Source of the DNA: Mesostigma viride
Lineage: Eukaryota; Streptophyta; Mesostigmatophyceae; Mesostigmatales; Mesostigmataceae
Assembly: GCA_009746045.1 (NCBI GenBank)
Contig: RPFO01000448.1
Span: forward strand, 1,536,547 to 1,600,546
Direction: 5' to 3'
DNA length: 64,000 nucleotides
Shown here: positions 11,601 to 23,855 of the stretch, piece by piece
Layout of the letters: every line of letters begins with the position of its first letter
Position numbering within the stretch: the first letter of the stretch is position 1
Notes under the pieces: model-generated
What the model was told of the DNA's origin: nothing
What the model saw: the letters and a program-made list of their open reading frames with translations, nothing else
The model's database searches: none
Made by a program: the position numbers and the translations under genes

Positions 11601-14600
11601 GGTGGGCAGTCAGGTACACGCTGCTAATGATCTGGGCATCGTAACTTAGCGCGGGGATGTAACCTTAAGAATCGTAACTGAACGCGGGGATGACTGTACT
11701 ACGAATATCCCCAGGAGTCATCCTGGCAAGCTAGGACACATGCCATAGTTAATTAAGATGACAAAAACGTGATGATATATATAGAGGCTATTCATGATGA
11801 GGGTAGGGAATATGAGCAGGCACAGTGGTTGGAAAGAAATATGCTCAGCAACCTGCTGTGTGGAGAATTCATGCTACAAATTGGTTATGGTTGGGAGAAG
11901 AAAAATATATGCAATTTTGTGATGTTTAGTGGGTAAGAGCATTCCCCACATTGTAGCCGTTTCCAGATCTGCACATCAATCCTCAATGTGTGTTCCCTCT
12001 TCCACAACACAACAGCTATAAGTAGACCGATCAAGCTATGTGGTGATTGCATCTTGATTATGAGGTACCCACCTAGTGTAGATACGGTGGCCATTGCTGA
12101 CAGCAAGAAGTATGTTCCCTGTCCTTGTTTTCCCCTACGATCTCCCATACATGCAGGGCATGCTCTCCCACCTCCAAATGCCCGCCATGGCAGGAGAGAT
12201 GGCAGTGGATGTGCCCATGGAGTACCGGGAGATGTCTGGTGGGCTGCGCTGGGTCAACTTCCACCTTGGCAAGCCCTGGACGTCATCGACCAGCAGTAGC
12301 ACAGGCGGGCAGGGCAACGTCACGAATGCCAGCAACTCCACCAGCGTGCGGCGCCGTATGCAGGAAGGCAGTGGCAATGTCATCGAGGACTACAAGATCG
12401 GGGTGGTCGTGCAGACAGGTGCAAAGTTCCTGCCAGGGCTGGCAAGTCAGGTGAGCAGCGCCGCTGTATGCCTAAGCACGCGTGTCTTGCTCAAGGCATA
12501 TCCTGCTATCGCGGCACCAGGGAGGGCGGGGGGAGAAGGAAAACTCCTAGGTCTGGAATGGTATGTGACTGTGCCGGGGGCTCCTGTTTTTTATTCGTTG
12601 ATGTTCCCTTCATACCCTGCAACAATTTTGATTATCTATTATGTACGTGCTTCTTTCTGTGTGTGCCCCACCTGTTTGTTACACTCCATTGTCCAGCACT
12701 AGTCAATATTCATCATTGTGCAGGATCTATAGCAGGCATATCTGCGTCCGAAATCTCATCAGGAAATCGCACAGGATTGCAGGCGCGCATGCAGCATTGT
12801 TGGCACCTTACAGTACTTTTGATAGTGTTTGCACTGTCCTCTTGGCGTCATGCCATTTCATGCTGGAGTGTCCTTGTCTTATCTCCTTGAGATGAAGGCA
12901 AACTATACAAAGCCAAGATGGGAAGCTAACCAAATTCAAGGTTTCCTTTCCTTTTAAACAGGCTGCAGGGCAACTATGTGGGGCGTCAACCTCCCAATTC
13001 CCAGGCTGCATAGAGCCACTACCACCTGGCAATCTTACCACCTCAATCGCCATTCCATACCTCGGCAGCATGATTCACGGTCCGCCCAAAACCTCCCCTC
13101 TGTTACTCCTGAAATCCAAATACTTTATCCCGTTATTGCATAGCGCCATCTCATTACCCCTCACCTCCTACCCCCCTACGCCATTGGCCCTGGCGCTGCC
13201 ACCCCCCAGGTGGGCAAGGAGGATCAAGGGGGCAACATCCTCGCGTCACTCTCATCCATCTCGCGGCGCGACGCGTGGGACGAGTTTGCGGAGGTCATCT
13301 TCTGGCTGAGCGTGATCTTCACAGGCGCGTCGCTGCTGCACCTGGTCGTGCTGCTCTTGCTGCGGCACAAGTACCCGGGGCGCGAACCGCCCAACCTGTT
13401 TGTGTTCCCGCGCTTCCAGATCTGGATGCTGCTGCTCGGGAGTAAGTGGGCACTTGCGGGGTCCGGCCAGTAGGGATCATGTGTGCTAATGTCGAGGTAG
13501 GGCGCCGCACGGTCTAACCCCAGGCATGGGGGTAGGTTTCCTAGGATCTAAGCAGCAGATTGGGAGTAGGCGCCGCCTGGTACCGCTGATAACAGCCATG
13601 CCATCAGAAGGCCATGGGGATCAGGCTTACGCCTCAATGCATGGATGCATCTGCTCCAGCCCCATGGATGACCGGATCCTATAGACCACTCTGAAATGTC
13701 TTTTTCGGGACCCTGAGTATTCCTTTTGGGGGGATATGCCTATGGCCAGCGTATGGATCCTTACGTGGCTCATTATGCAGTCTGTCTTGTGGGGGTTCCT
13801 CAGGCTTGAGATCTGCAGGGATTTGCTGCAGGGTATGCTGGCCCCAGCCACCTTTGATCTACCTTAGTGATCTTCATAGCGTAGGAGCTATTAAAATGAG
13901 TTTTCCCCCAAGATTTGAATGTCCGGGATCGTATGCAACGCTGGTGCAACGATGCAGCTGTCATTCAGTGCTGGAGCTCTCTCCTGCCTCCATGTTGTTA
14001 TGTCTTAATCGGTTTCACGCCTTCAAACTTTCTGCTAATTGCTATGAATCATATTCTCTGGCTGATCGCGGCCTGCACTGTTCCTTCTTTTCCTTCCCAT
14101 TCTTCCTGTTCATGCTACCGCTGACCCCATGCCATGTTCTTCTCTCTGCCGCCCCCTCTCTGCCCCCCCCCCCCCCCCGCCCCGCTGCCTTCCCTCCCCC
14201 AGTCCAAGGCGTCGTCCAGGGCTGCGCGTTCATCATCGCGGGCAAATCACCTGCCGGCGTCACGGTGGGCGTGATCGTGCTGCTTCTCTACCCGGTCGCG
14301 CTCTTCTGCTTCTCCACCTTTGTCATCTTCCAGCGCCGCATCGTGATGGAGAAAGCTGCGCACTTTGCCAAGGTGGCCTACCCGCGCCTGCCGCCGCTGC
14401 GCATGGAGGAGCTCAAGGGCAAGGGGGGGAGCCAGAAATCCCTCTCGTCTGCACCGGGGGGGGGCGACGTGCAAGCAGGGAAATCGGTCATGTCACTACC
14501 GTCCAAGGGCCAGGAGGCGTCATCGACCGGCAAGGGAGCCACCACCAAGGGCAGCGCCGACAAGGCCAAGCTGGATCCACAGCAGGTCGCGCAGCAGCTC

Positions 14601-16131
14601 AAGCTCCAGCGCAAGGTGCAGCAGCGGCTGAGCCAGCCGGCGCCGGAGAACCGCAAGTCGATGGAGGCAGCGAAGAAGGGGGTCGGGTCAGGCACGCTGA
14701 GCAACAGCTCACCGTCACACAGCCACGCCAGCATCGTGTCCACCCAGTCGGGTATGCGCTCGCTCCGGTTGACACTCCCGGCCACCCCGCCGCCAGAGCT
14801 CCACATGTCCCCCCTCCCCATGCGCACCGAGGCGCACTCCAAGGGCCTGTCCCGCTCCCTCTCGGACCACGGCAAGCATGGCAACGCGAATGGCAAACCC
14901 TTCATCTTCAACAAGGGCGGCGCGTGCGACGACCGGCCCAGGGGCACGCGAGGGTCCCCCCGCGCGGCCGTGTCCTGCTTCCCTGGGATCGTCGCACGCA
15001 GCGAGGTCGCCGAGGGGGGGGCCTCGGGCGTGCGTGACCGCCGCTGGTACGACCGCTACTTGCTGGGCCCGCTCGTGGGCAGCAAGGCCGAGGGGATCTG
15101 GGTGGACACGGACGACAGCACGCGCGTCGTGGGCCGCTACGGCGTCCTCTTCGAGGAGTTCCTGGGCCCGGGCGAGGAGGGACTCCACCGGGCCGGCCGC
15201 AGCCTCGAGTGGACACACTACTTGCGCGTGGGGTACCTGGTCGTGGACCTGGGCCGGCGCATCATCTGCGGCTTCATGCTCGGTATTTATGGGAGTGCGA
15301 CCAACGGCTGGGGCCAGGTCATCTTCTTCCTCAGCTTCCTCTCGCTGCAGGTCGCCTACCTGTTCCTGATCAAGCCGTTCCAGGACCGGCTCATCCAGGG
15401 GCTCGAGACCATTTCCTGCATGTGCGAGGTGGGTGGGTAGCGTGCTTGGATGCGAGGTGGGTGGGTAGCGCGCTTGGATGCGAGGTGGGTGGGTAGCGCG
15501 CGGAGCGATCGGGGTCGGCGTCGAGGTAGGTACGTGCGCTAGTGTAGCTGGGAGTTGTCTGTTTTGTCGCTCCTTGGAGTAATCTGGGTTGCCAGTAATC
15601 TGGGTCGAGGTGGCTTGCCGCTGTGGGTGTGGCAACGAGGTTGGGTGGACCTTGTGTTCCAGGGCCGGCTCATGCGGAGGCTGGGAAGCATGCCCTGCAT
15701 GTGCGAGGCCGACCCGTTGCCCATCGCTGGAGCTACCTGCTCGACCTCGGTATCATGGTGGTGATATACACACCGCTGTAGGCAGCGGAAGGGGCACTCC
15801 TAGCTGGGCCACTCCTTTTCAAGCTCCGCCCGCCACTCCTTTTGTTCTGGAAGTCACAAACCCCAGTGTTTCGTTCATGGGCTCTGGTGTGCATGGGGTG
15901 ATGCGTGATCGGGACACCAGGGATTGTTCGGAATTTTCTTCTGCCTGAGGTTGCCCCCCAACAAGTCAGGACTTGCTTCAAGGTTTTGTATGTTCACACA
16001 AACTCGCCATAATGACTCCCACATGCATGTTGCTGCCTCATGGACCCTCCACCATATCACACACACACACACACACACACAACACACACACACACACACA
16101 CACGCACACACACGCACACACACACGCACAC

Positions 16132-16227
<96 letters not shown>

Positions 16228-16297
16228 ACACACACACACACACACGCACACACACACACACACACACACGCACACACACACGCACACACACGCACAC

Positions 16298-16367
<70 letters not shown>

Positions 16368-19089
16368 CGTGCAGCTGGGCCTGTTTGCGGCCGCGGTGAC
16401 CCTCCTGACGGGGCGCGGCGACCGGCCCACAGTCGGCAAGGCGATGGTCGCGCTGCTGGTCGCGTCCTTTGTCGCGGAGCTGTCCAACCAGGTCTACCGC
16501 GGGTTCCGGCGCGTGCGCCGCCTCGTGCGCAACATGCGCGCGACGCGCGCGCTCAACGCCACCAACGCCGCCAGCGCACTGACGCCCGATGAGTCCATCC
16601 AGGGGCCCCACAAGCCCGCCGGCGACCCCGCGCTGATCACGCCCCACCAGGGGCCCAACCGTCTTGACCAGCATTACGCGGTGGGGGGTGGCCTTGCCGC
16701 CAGCCCCATGGTCAAGAACCAAGTCATCGGCATGCGGCCGAGCCGGCCCGCCCCGGATGCCCACAAGCAGGACCCAGCGGCACGCTCCCCGCTCATGCCC
16801 GCGCTCGGCGTGCCCGTCCCCATGGCGCCGCGCAAGGATGAGAAGACGGCCGGGGAGGGGGTGGCCTCCCCCACTCGGCAGCTTCGAACGAGCACGGATG
16901 GGGACCGCGGGGGCGCGGCAGAGGCAGGGGAAGTGGGGGGGCAAAAGGGGGGAGGCGGGGGGGCCAAGGGGGGGGCAACCGCAGGCGCGGCGGCCGGGGG
17001 GAGCAAGAGCCCTGCGTTGCCGGTGTGGAAGCAGAAACTCCGAGACCGCCACTTCACGGCAGAGGAGGTGGAGGCGGCGCCCTGGGTGGGGGATGCCAGC
17101 AACGGGCCGTTGCGCAAGTCGGCCTCGGCGGGGGGCTGCGTGGCTGCCGGCCCGAGCCGCCTCGCGTTGGGCCTTGCTGCTGCGATTGCTGCAGAGGGGG
17201 GCAAGCCTGGTAGCGCGGCGGTCACTGAAGGCGGCATTGCGGGCGCGGGTCCCCCCTACTCGCGCCGCGGCGAGGTTCTGCGGCGGCCCAGCATGCTGGC
17301 GTCGAACCCCCAGGCCTATTCTGCGTGCGCCAGAAAGTACTCCACGCTGCTTGACGTCAAGGCGCTCTTCTCCAAACTGAGCGCGCTGCCGCTACCTGGG
17401 GATCGCGGAGGGGACGGCGGCGGGAGAAAAAACCGGGACGGGGCCGAGGGCGGCCATTACCAAGGCACGTTCCCGCCGCACCAGCCGGGGGCCACCCCGA
17501 GCTACAGCAACGACACCCCCAGCTCGGGACCGACGCGTACACCAGCATCGCTCCGGGACCCCGTGGTGTCGTCGTGGAGCGCGCGCGCGCACCACCGCGG
17601 GCTGCCGGGCGACTACACGCCGCCTGGGGGCCAGGTCGGCCGTTCCGGCAGCATGAATGCGGGGGGTACGGCGTTCAGCCCCATGGCCACGCCGCCCGGG
17701 CAGCAGACGTCGGCGCGGCTGCAGAGCCATGTGATCACGTATGACGCCGACGCCGAGTCTACCGAATGGATCAGCCAGGCGAGCAGCCACTTGTCATCGT
17801 CGCTGTCGTTCGCGCCCACTTCGGCCGCGCTTCTGGCGGACGTCCCCGCCAAGAACCCCAGCTTGTCGCGCCGGACCTCTCGCAGTGGGGAGACCAAGGA
17901 AGAGGGCGCGGCTGATGGGGTTGCGGCTGAGGGGTCTGGTCGGGGGGGGTTCCAAAAAAGGTCAGTCACACCCCCAGGGGGGCTATCGGCAGGCCATCGG
18001 GCGACACATTCGCTCCTGGATATACGCGGGGGGGTGCTATCGCCGCCCTCGGCGCCCCTGCCTGCGCCGCAGGGTGCATTGGCCGCCCGTGCTGGCAGCG
18101 CATCTGCAGGACTGGCCAGCACCGGCAGTACCAATGGGCACCGCTCGCCGCTGCCGCTGCTGGCGGTCGTGCGAGAGAACTCCCTGCTACCCAACGATGC
18201 AACGGTCGCCGCGGCCACAGGTGGGCAGGCCTCCACCAATCCCAGCGATGCGGCCACGAGCACTCAGCACGCATGCAACGCCGACGGCGGCAACGCGCGG
18301 GCACGGGCAGCGCCAGGTGTCCTCTCTCCCGCGGTGTTGCGCGCACCGGGGGCGCGGGGGGCGGCGGAGCGGACCCCTGACAGCACGCCCCCGAGCGCGT
18401 CCTTCTTTCAAGCGGACCAGTACGACAGCGAGCCGTGCCTCTCCGCGCCGGTCCTTGTGGTGCCGGCAAGGCAGTCGCCTGGCATTCGCAAGAGCCCGCT
18501 CCACAGCAGCCTTCGCCACGAGGGCGGCGAGGGGGCGGGCGGCATCCGCAAGGGGCTCCCCCGTCGCGCGGCCTCGGTGCGCCTGATCGACCCCAAGACG
18601 TCCGAGATGCTGGTCCTGGGGGACGAGAAGCACGCATTTGATTGGCCGGCGGGCGCTGCCGGGCCGGGTGCAAACAGGGACCACGCGCCTTTGCAAGCCC
18701 CGCATGCGAAGGGTGCCAATGCTGCGGACGCCGCGCCAATGGATTCACAGGGGAACAGCGAAATGGAGGGATCGGAGGGCGGGCCACGGGACAGGGCAGG
18801 CCGGTCCGCCCCCTGGCGGCGCAAGACGGTGCACCTTGGCCCGGGGGGCGCGGAGGCGGGCTTTGTGGGCGTGAACGAGGAGCTGGTGGCAAGCTTCCCG
18901 ACGGTGCCTCTGGCGGCGGCGCAGCGGGCGCTCCCCGACGACCCGCTCTCGGCGATTATGGCGACCAAGGGCCTGCACGTACGCACGCAGAAGCTCACGA
19001 TCGCCGAGATGAAGCAGCGCCAGCTGGCGGAGGAGCGGCGGCGGCGGTCCAAGAGCTTCTCAGTGAAAGATGTGCTCGAGAAACACTGA
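5620..19089 (+). CDS. secreted-N-terminus, Ig-like/TRP-like multipass membrane protein (9 exons, ~2169 aa)
   Basis: Exons: 5620-6475, 7828-8118, 9422-9847, 10346-10642, 11092-11264, 12157-12450, 13210-13441, 14203-15428, 16375-19089. The sum is 6510 nt and every junction phase agrees. The start ATG precedes an Arg-rich segment and the hydrophobic FWIFLPACISLLCLAMIF, a signal peptide or anchor. Order: choice-of-anchor-E-like domain (~90-285, with TLTGSLQGRVAFEN), proline hinge (286-382), Ig-like domain (383-524), Big_12-like Ig domain (525-623, VFVAFSVPVSDFS then INVTGG), a first TM (~633-658), further TMs near 808-831, 846-870, 876-899, 1197-1247 and 1266-1302, then a ~850-residue disordered Ser/Gly/Pro-rich tail. 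This order matches chlorophyte TRP/polycystin-like surface proteins (family knowledge). Channel activity is inference. The first intron uses a GC donor. Confidence 0.85.
6476..7827 (+). other. intron 1, GC-AG type
   Basis: The donor reads CTCAG|GCAAGT and the acceptor CCAACAG. Only this pair keeps the proline-rich frame; the nearby GT (GGCAA|GTGGGG) would put exon 2 in an Ala/Thr frame. The 1352-nt intron holds no recognisable element. Confidence 0.7.
7830..8118 (+). repeat. proline-rich (SPPPP)n hinge-coding repeat
   Basis: Exon 2 is almost wholly CCN codons giving runs of PPPPSPPPPS. This is the pherophorin/extensin-like hinge typical of volvocine and other green algal wall proteins, where prolines are hydroxylated and glycosylated (established for such modules). 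Here it links the N-terminal extracellular domain to the Ig-like domains. The minus strand is also open across it, a composition artefact. Confidence 0.8.
8481..8582 (-). mobile_element. 102-bp 5'-truncated LINE insertion inside intron 2
   Basis: Flanked by the 11-bp direct repeat CTCTGTGATAT (8470-8480 and 8583-8593). The insert starts with TAATTAATGAA (tail, minus orientation) and contains ACCTCCGTGGGGAGGATATG and GAGAAGGGGC, aligning with the 3' end of the retroelement at 31189-33189. Confidence 0.7.
11371..11700 (+). repeat. dispersed repeat family E (MITE-like) in intron 5
   Basis: About 200 bp matches the reverse complement of 42046-42262, including TAGAATTAGGCTAG, CTTCTATACGGCAATCGACA and GATCCAGCTGCAGCAT. 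The right end GTAACTGAACGCGGGGATGA resembles the inverted end of the other copy, suggesting terminal inverted repeats. No ORF or clear TSD. Confidence 0.6.
15422..15500 (+). repeat. 28-bp tandem triplication of an exon/donor boundary (exon 8)
   Basis: GCGAG|GTGGGTGGGTAG occurs three times at 28-bp spacing, giving identical donor sites at 15429, 15457 and 15485. Only the first precedes the in-frame TAG, so it is the donor used in the model. Confidence 0.8.
16056..16368 (+). repeat. (CA)n microsatellite with CG interruptions, at a 3' splice site
   Basis: About 310 bp of CA dinucleotides with periodic CACGCA interruptions, ending about 8 nt before the acceptor TCGTGCAG of the 2.7-kb last exon. 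All Thr-His and Cys-Val ORFs here are repeat artefacts. Confidence 0.95.
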
Positions 19090-19395
19090 GATACCGATTG
19101 TTGGCTCGAGAAGCACCAGGGTGCAGGTTGTTGGCTCGAGAAGAGCTGACGTGGCGCACCTTTACCTGACGAGCGCTGAGGTGTTGCATTTTACTCGAGA
19201 AGCGCTCAGGTGTCGCACTTTGACGTGAGGAGTGCTCAGGTGCCGCACATTGCTTCGAGGAGCGCTGAAGGTGAGCACCTTTGCTTAAGAGGCGCTGAGG
19301 TGTCGCATGTGTCGTTTGAAGGGCACTTAGGTACCGCGTGTCGCCTTGAACCGTGCTGAGCCACGCGCGACCTTGAAGGGTGCTGCAGATGCCAT
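19073..19395 (+). repeat. degenerate ~30-bp tandem repeat starting at the stop codon of the first gene
   Basis: Units begin CTCGAGAARCRCTGAGGT (with drift) and recur about 11 times. The first unit contains the last codons and stop (LEKH, TGA). The repeat therefore spans the CDS/3' UTR border. Confidence 0.65.
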
Positions 19396-21360
19396 GCATG
19401 TCAATGACACACTGCAGAGCGGCCCGCCCACCTGCCCGCATCTGGGGATTAGGTTTATCAAGCCATCCCGGCGGGTTTCCCTGCTTGATGTGACTCGTCC
19501 AGACGAAGCTGGGGCTAGCTCTCATTCCGTGCCGCCTGCTACCTCTCTTAGCGTATCTGCTCGGGGCGGAATGATCACGGCAGGATATGGTGGATCGCCA
19601 GTGGACGTTGATCGGTCATGTGCGGTGGTGGAAGGAGAAGGGAGTGGCTACCTTACCACAGGGCTGGCTGCTGAAGTACATATTGTGGTGGCTGGCCAAA
19701 TGACCTGCAGCTGTGGGTGTCGAGGCTTCTGTTTATGGCCATTCAATTATGTTTGGCCATTCCATTATGTTTATGACCGCATGGCCATCCCCCCCGGCAA
19801 GGCTTTGGTTGCAATGGATGTGAGGGGCCAGGTTGTGCTGTCTTTATATCATGCCCCAACGCATCATGGGCATGCATGGGCACACAGGTCATGCATGGGA
19901 TTGAGGCCCATCTTGGGAGCGGAGGCTCGAGGGAGGTAGTGGGTGTGTTCCCGCAAGGTTGGGCAATGCCGCGAGCGGTCCTCATTGCAGGCCTTACAAG
20001 GGACCCAGGCTGCTCATATCCACTCCGGCTGCTGCAGAGGGGTCTTGCGTTCGAACGAGCCGAGGTAGCTCATGGCAAACAAGTGGGAGGATGGGAGTCA
20101 GGGCAGTGCCCTTCGTGTGGGCTGAATGGAGCAGGACTGCTGTTGATGCTGGCACCACGGCGTTCAGTCAAGTGCGAATTGCTTACACAGATCGCTAAAA
20201 CTGGACATGCGAAGCCTTTTTTTGTGGGCTGGGCCAGTGAAGCTATCCCAGGCTGCTGGACTGCATCGCCTACACCGCCGGCCATTTGCTCTTCTCTTAT
20301 AAGAGTTTTGCCCATCCTGGGTGTGAGGACCAGGCAACATCACGTTTGCTTTATGTCATGGCCTTGCATTTCATCACCCTGTTGAAAGGGCCGCAGGAGA
20401 AGGGCTCTGTGAACTGCTGGCTTCTGTGATGGCCAAATTATTCTATCTCCCCCAAGCTATTGTGATAAATCCCCCTTATTTGTAGTCGTGCAACATTTGC
20501 TTTCTGTAAAAATTAGGATAAAAGTGCCACTGTTATCTGTAGCCAAAGCTTTTTGAAGGCCTCCCCTGCGCTTGAGCAGATCTAGCTTTGGTGGTGGATG
20601 GAGTGGTGTAACAGTAGTTCAAGGCCTTTGCGATTTCAGGCATGCCCTGGTTGTCACATGGATATTCCCGGGCATAAGGAATCTGCGCCGCTTCCCTCAG
20701 CTGGCATGGTCTCTGTCTGCACGCCTAGTTTGACATTGATGACTGTTTGTGGGTGTTTGCATTTGCATTCTTTTTTATTAAGTAGTTTGGAATTAATTTA
20801 GTAAGTAAGTACTTACTTACTTAATTAATTAATTTAGGACCTAGCGCAATTATTCTCTTGCAATCTACTCATGCATGTTGTCTCATTTGATAGATCCATG
20901 GAACAATTAATAGCAGAGTGCATCAAAAACAGGAGGGGGGACATCACGGCAGAACTGCCCACTCCAAGTTTGGTCCGACGGGGCTCTGACAGACGTGGAG
21001 CGAGCTCCAAAACCGCCCCGTCGCCAGAATAATTAAAAAGGAGTGCGCTCAAGTTGGCTTTTTGAGGACGGCGCGAGGAAAATAGAACCGGAGTGCGCTC
21101 GGCAACCACACCCAGCGCCTGGTTTTCAGGAAAGGTGTGTGCTCACCGTGAGACTAGGTATTGGTCTGGCGCTTTGGCTTACATTCCGGAGTGAGGTACT
21201 CTTGGATGTACTAACGCACATATTAACTAGTTAGTTAGTTAGTCGTATCCCACGCCGCACTCATACATACGTGCTACGGTATTCATACGGTCATAACTTA
21301 TAGGACATGTGGCGAAAGTAGGAGTGATCTTGGTGGCGTCAGATACAAGTCCTGACTGTG
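19396..21360. other. downstream region of the first gene, no supported gene
   Basis: A TGTAA motif, the usual green algal polyadenylation signal, occurs at about 20505 and again near 20605. Either could end a long 3' UTR, but the link to the upstream gene is unproven. A palindrome GTAAGTAAGTACTTACTTAC lies near 20800-20820, followed by TTAATTAATTAATT. Open frames here are short and featureless. Confidence 0.35.
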
Positions 21361-21364
21361 CTGA

Positions 21365-21582
21365 CTTCCTCCCTAGCTTCGGGTACCACCAGCGTTTATT
21401 GCTGCCATTCGTCGACTGTATGAGGGCTCACAGGCAGTAGTGCGGACTGCGGAAGGCACCACCCCACCATTCCCCCTTCACCACGGGGTACGGTGGCAAG
21501 GTTGTGTCCTGTCCCCATATCTGTTCATTATCGTCGTGGATCACGTCATGCATGCGCCGGGCACGTGCGCGCTTTACTGCTC
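21365..21582 (+). pseudogene. LINE reverse transcriptase fragment (central), 5' piece of a split copy
   Basis: The frame RLYEGSQAVVRTAEGTT then QGCVLSPYLFIIVVDHVM is reverse transcriptase motif GxxQGxxLSPxLF. The reading stops at the TTAA (21583-21586) where a 5.7-kb DNA transposon is inserted; the palm region with YADD resumes at 27295. The same segment recurs at 30130-30310 in a second LINE copy. Confidence 0.75.
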
Positions 21583-22865
21583 TTAACCCGTGTTTTTTTA
21601 CAACGCGATACATCGCGTTGTAGGGTTAGAACGCGATGTATCGCGTTGTAATCTGACACATGGCAACATGCGATTTTTGGTCTGAAACTTTCAACATAGG
21701 TCAGAAACATCTCATAGAATTCAAGAAAAAATCCTGGTATCTTTGGTATTTTTTTTGTGACAGCTGCAAACAAATATGTACCACTGAAATCAGGCATTTT
21801 CGCGGGACGAAGGTGAAGACGACGGCGATGGCGGCAGGTAGATCTTGCAAGTTTTCGCGCGAATTTCAGTGGCTGTTGGGTGGCACGACCATGATGATGC
21901 GTTCAAAGGTTGATAATTAGGTTTCTACGAGTTTGTTGAGGTACTGGGGCAAAGGAAACGTAGTTTTTTCCAGTTTCTCACCCAACTTTCATGCGGAAAC
22001 CCTGGAAACCGGCATACATATTATTAGGTCAAGACTCGGGTCTGCTGCGGCACCATGCTTGGTATTTCCATGGTGTTTCGACTTCTTAACACATGTTTAT
22101 TCATTCCGAACGTCCGCCACTCTCGGCTAAACGTACCGAGAATTGTGCAGACTTTTATTGGGTAGCGCCGGGCATGATGGTGCCTGCAAATAGCATAAGG
22201 CGTGACCGTGGCTATTGCTACGGTATGCTGTATTTTCCTGGAAATGGCCTCTGCCACCGGCTCAATAGTGCTTGCAGGCGTAAGTATATCGTGTTTCTAC
22301 CTAGATTCTGCCAGTTTTCCACTTATTTCTACCGACCTCTGCCCAGCCTCTCTAAGACCGCCATCCTACTCGACGTTGCTTGCATGTCAGCCATAGCAGG
22401 TTGCAGTTGTGCAGTATTTAGGTGCTGTATACGTCGTCAAGCCGTGCATATATCGTGAGGATTGGATGTTGATGGTTTATACTGCGTTGATTGTGCAAGA
22501 AGACCAGCTAGGTGCCCATAATCATGGTGTATAATCATGTGTTGTTAGCATCTTGCCACCATTTGCTAGCATGCATTCCAGCGTCATCTTTGCCTGCATG
22601 TAAGCTCATGGATCACTCAACCTATCCAAGCCTTGCATTACACGTGCCTCTTTCTTTAATTGCACGCGTTATGGAATGAAAACCCAGCACCTCCGTTCCC
22701 ACGAGGCATGTGCTCAACACGTTGTGAGAGTGGATGATGCTTTGGCTATGGCTGCCTGTCAGATTCAGTCATATTAGGTCATCCAGTCATGATGTTTGAT
22801 GCATGTTTGATGCTGTATAGCTTATACAACACCTATTTTCAACGTTTTGACCCTCCAAGCTCACT

Positions 22866-23146
22866 ATCAAAGAGACAACCAGCGCAGGCCAGAAATCGGG
22901 AGAATCCGGACCATGGTAGCTCGAGCCTGCCGTTATCTTTTCCGCGTTTTCGAGTCGTTCAGGATGATGAAGATGAATGGTGATGGAAATGTGTATCCTT
23001 GTGCATTGAAATTATGGCTGGCTTACGTGTGGAGCGACTAGATGACCTAGACGGTGGGGCCGGAAACAGCATGCTTGATCAGGGCGTGTGTTTCTAGCCT
23101 AACTGGCCGGGAGTGTCTAGTGGTGAGCACCATTGCTGCGATCACT
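22866..23146 (+). repeat. dispersed repeat family D, copy 3
   Basis: Forward copy of the family described at 1333-1622, with the most complete distal end (TAGTGGTGAGCACCATTGC). Confidence 0.75.
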
Positions 23147-23443
23147 ATGGCCCCGTTTATGGGGCTCATGTCGAACGTTGCGTCATGTTGTGAAGGGCTC
23201 TCATTTTTCCCACTGCGTTGTACTGCGTTGTAATTGTGATGCTAATGAAAAATAGCTCCAGTGGCCCAATGGGCCTGAGTTTTGTTTCACAGAGCCTGCA
23301 TATGTTGCCCATAGCTCGTGCAAGAAGCCAGATTTTTTTCATGAACCATTTGTGAATAAGCACATGACTTGTGACCTAGGGTCAAGAAATCGCGGTCATG
23401 GTCAGACCCCCCTGTATTCAAACCAGTGTATCTCTCTAAGAAT

Positions 23444-23855
23444 TCGGATTTCTTTGAAAAGAGTTTCTCGAAGTGAGGCGGGGAATAAGGCCGCTCACGG
23501 GAGCCGCCTGGATGGTCGGCTGAACCGGGCGGGTTTGGCAGATGTAACCGGATTTGGCTAATGGCTGGCGACCTGGAATTGTTAGTAGGGGCAGTGGCCC
23601 TATTGTGCTACAATCTCGAAACAATCTTATGCTTAAAGTTTGACAGGGCCGGGTTTGTTGAACCGGTTTGTTGAATGATAATTAGAACCTTTCGGAAAGG
23701 GTATTTGATTGGTTGTTGTTTTTGTGGTACGGTAGGTGTCGCTACATTCTCAGGTTGGCGTGTTAAGTTAAGCTCGGTTGCTGATGTCAGCCCCGTGCTA
23801 GGGCAGTTTGACTACTTTGGCGGCGTAGTGACATTGTTGTGGTCTTTTTTCTTGT
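23444..23855 (+). repeat. 412-bp segment, first copy of a direct duplication
   Basis: Matches 26587-26999 with, as far as I can see, one C/T change and one 1-nt indel near the end. The ~60-codon ORFs within it are identical in both copies and resemble no family, so I do not call them genes. Confidence 0.9.

Noticed and set aside
14715-15635. 306-codon minus-strand ORF over exon 8
   Set aside because: GC-rich third-position shadow of the real exon; no domain.
15973-16374. Thr-His repeat N-terminus in front of the last exon
   Set aside because: It is the (CA)n intron read through; the acceptor TCGTGCAG gives the right phase to exon 8.
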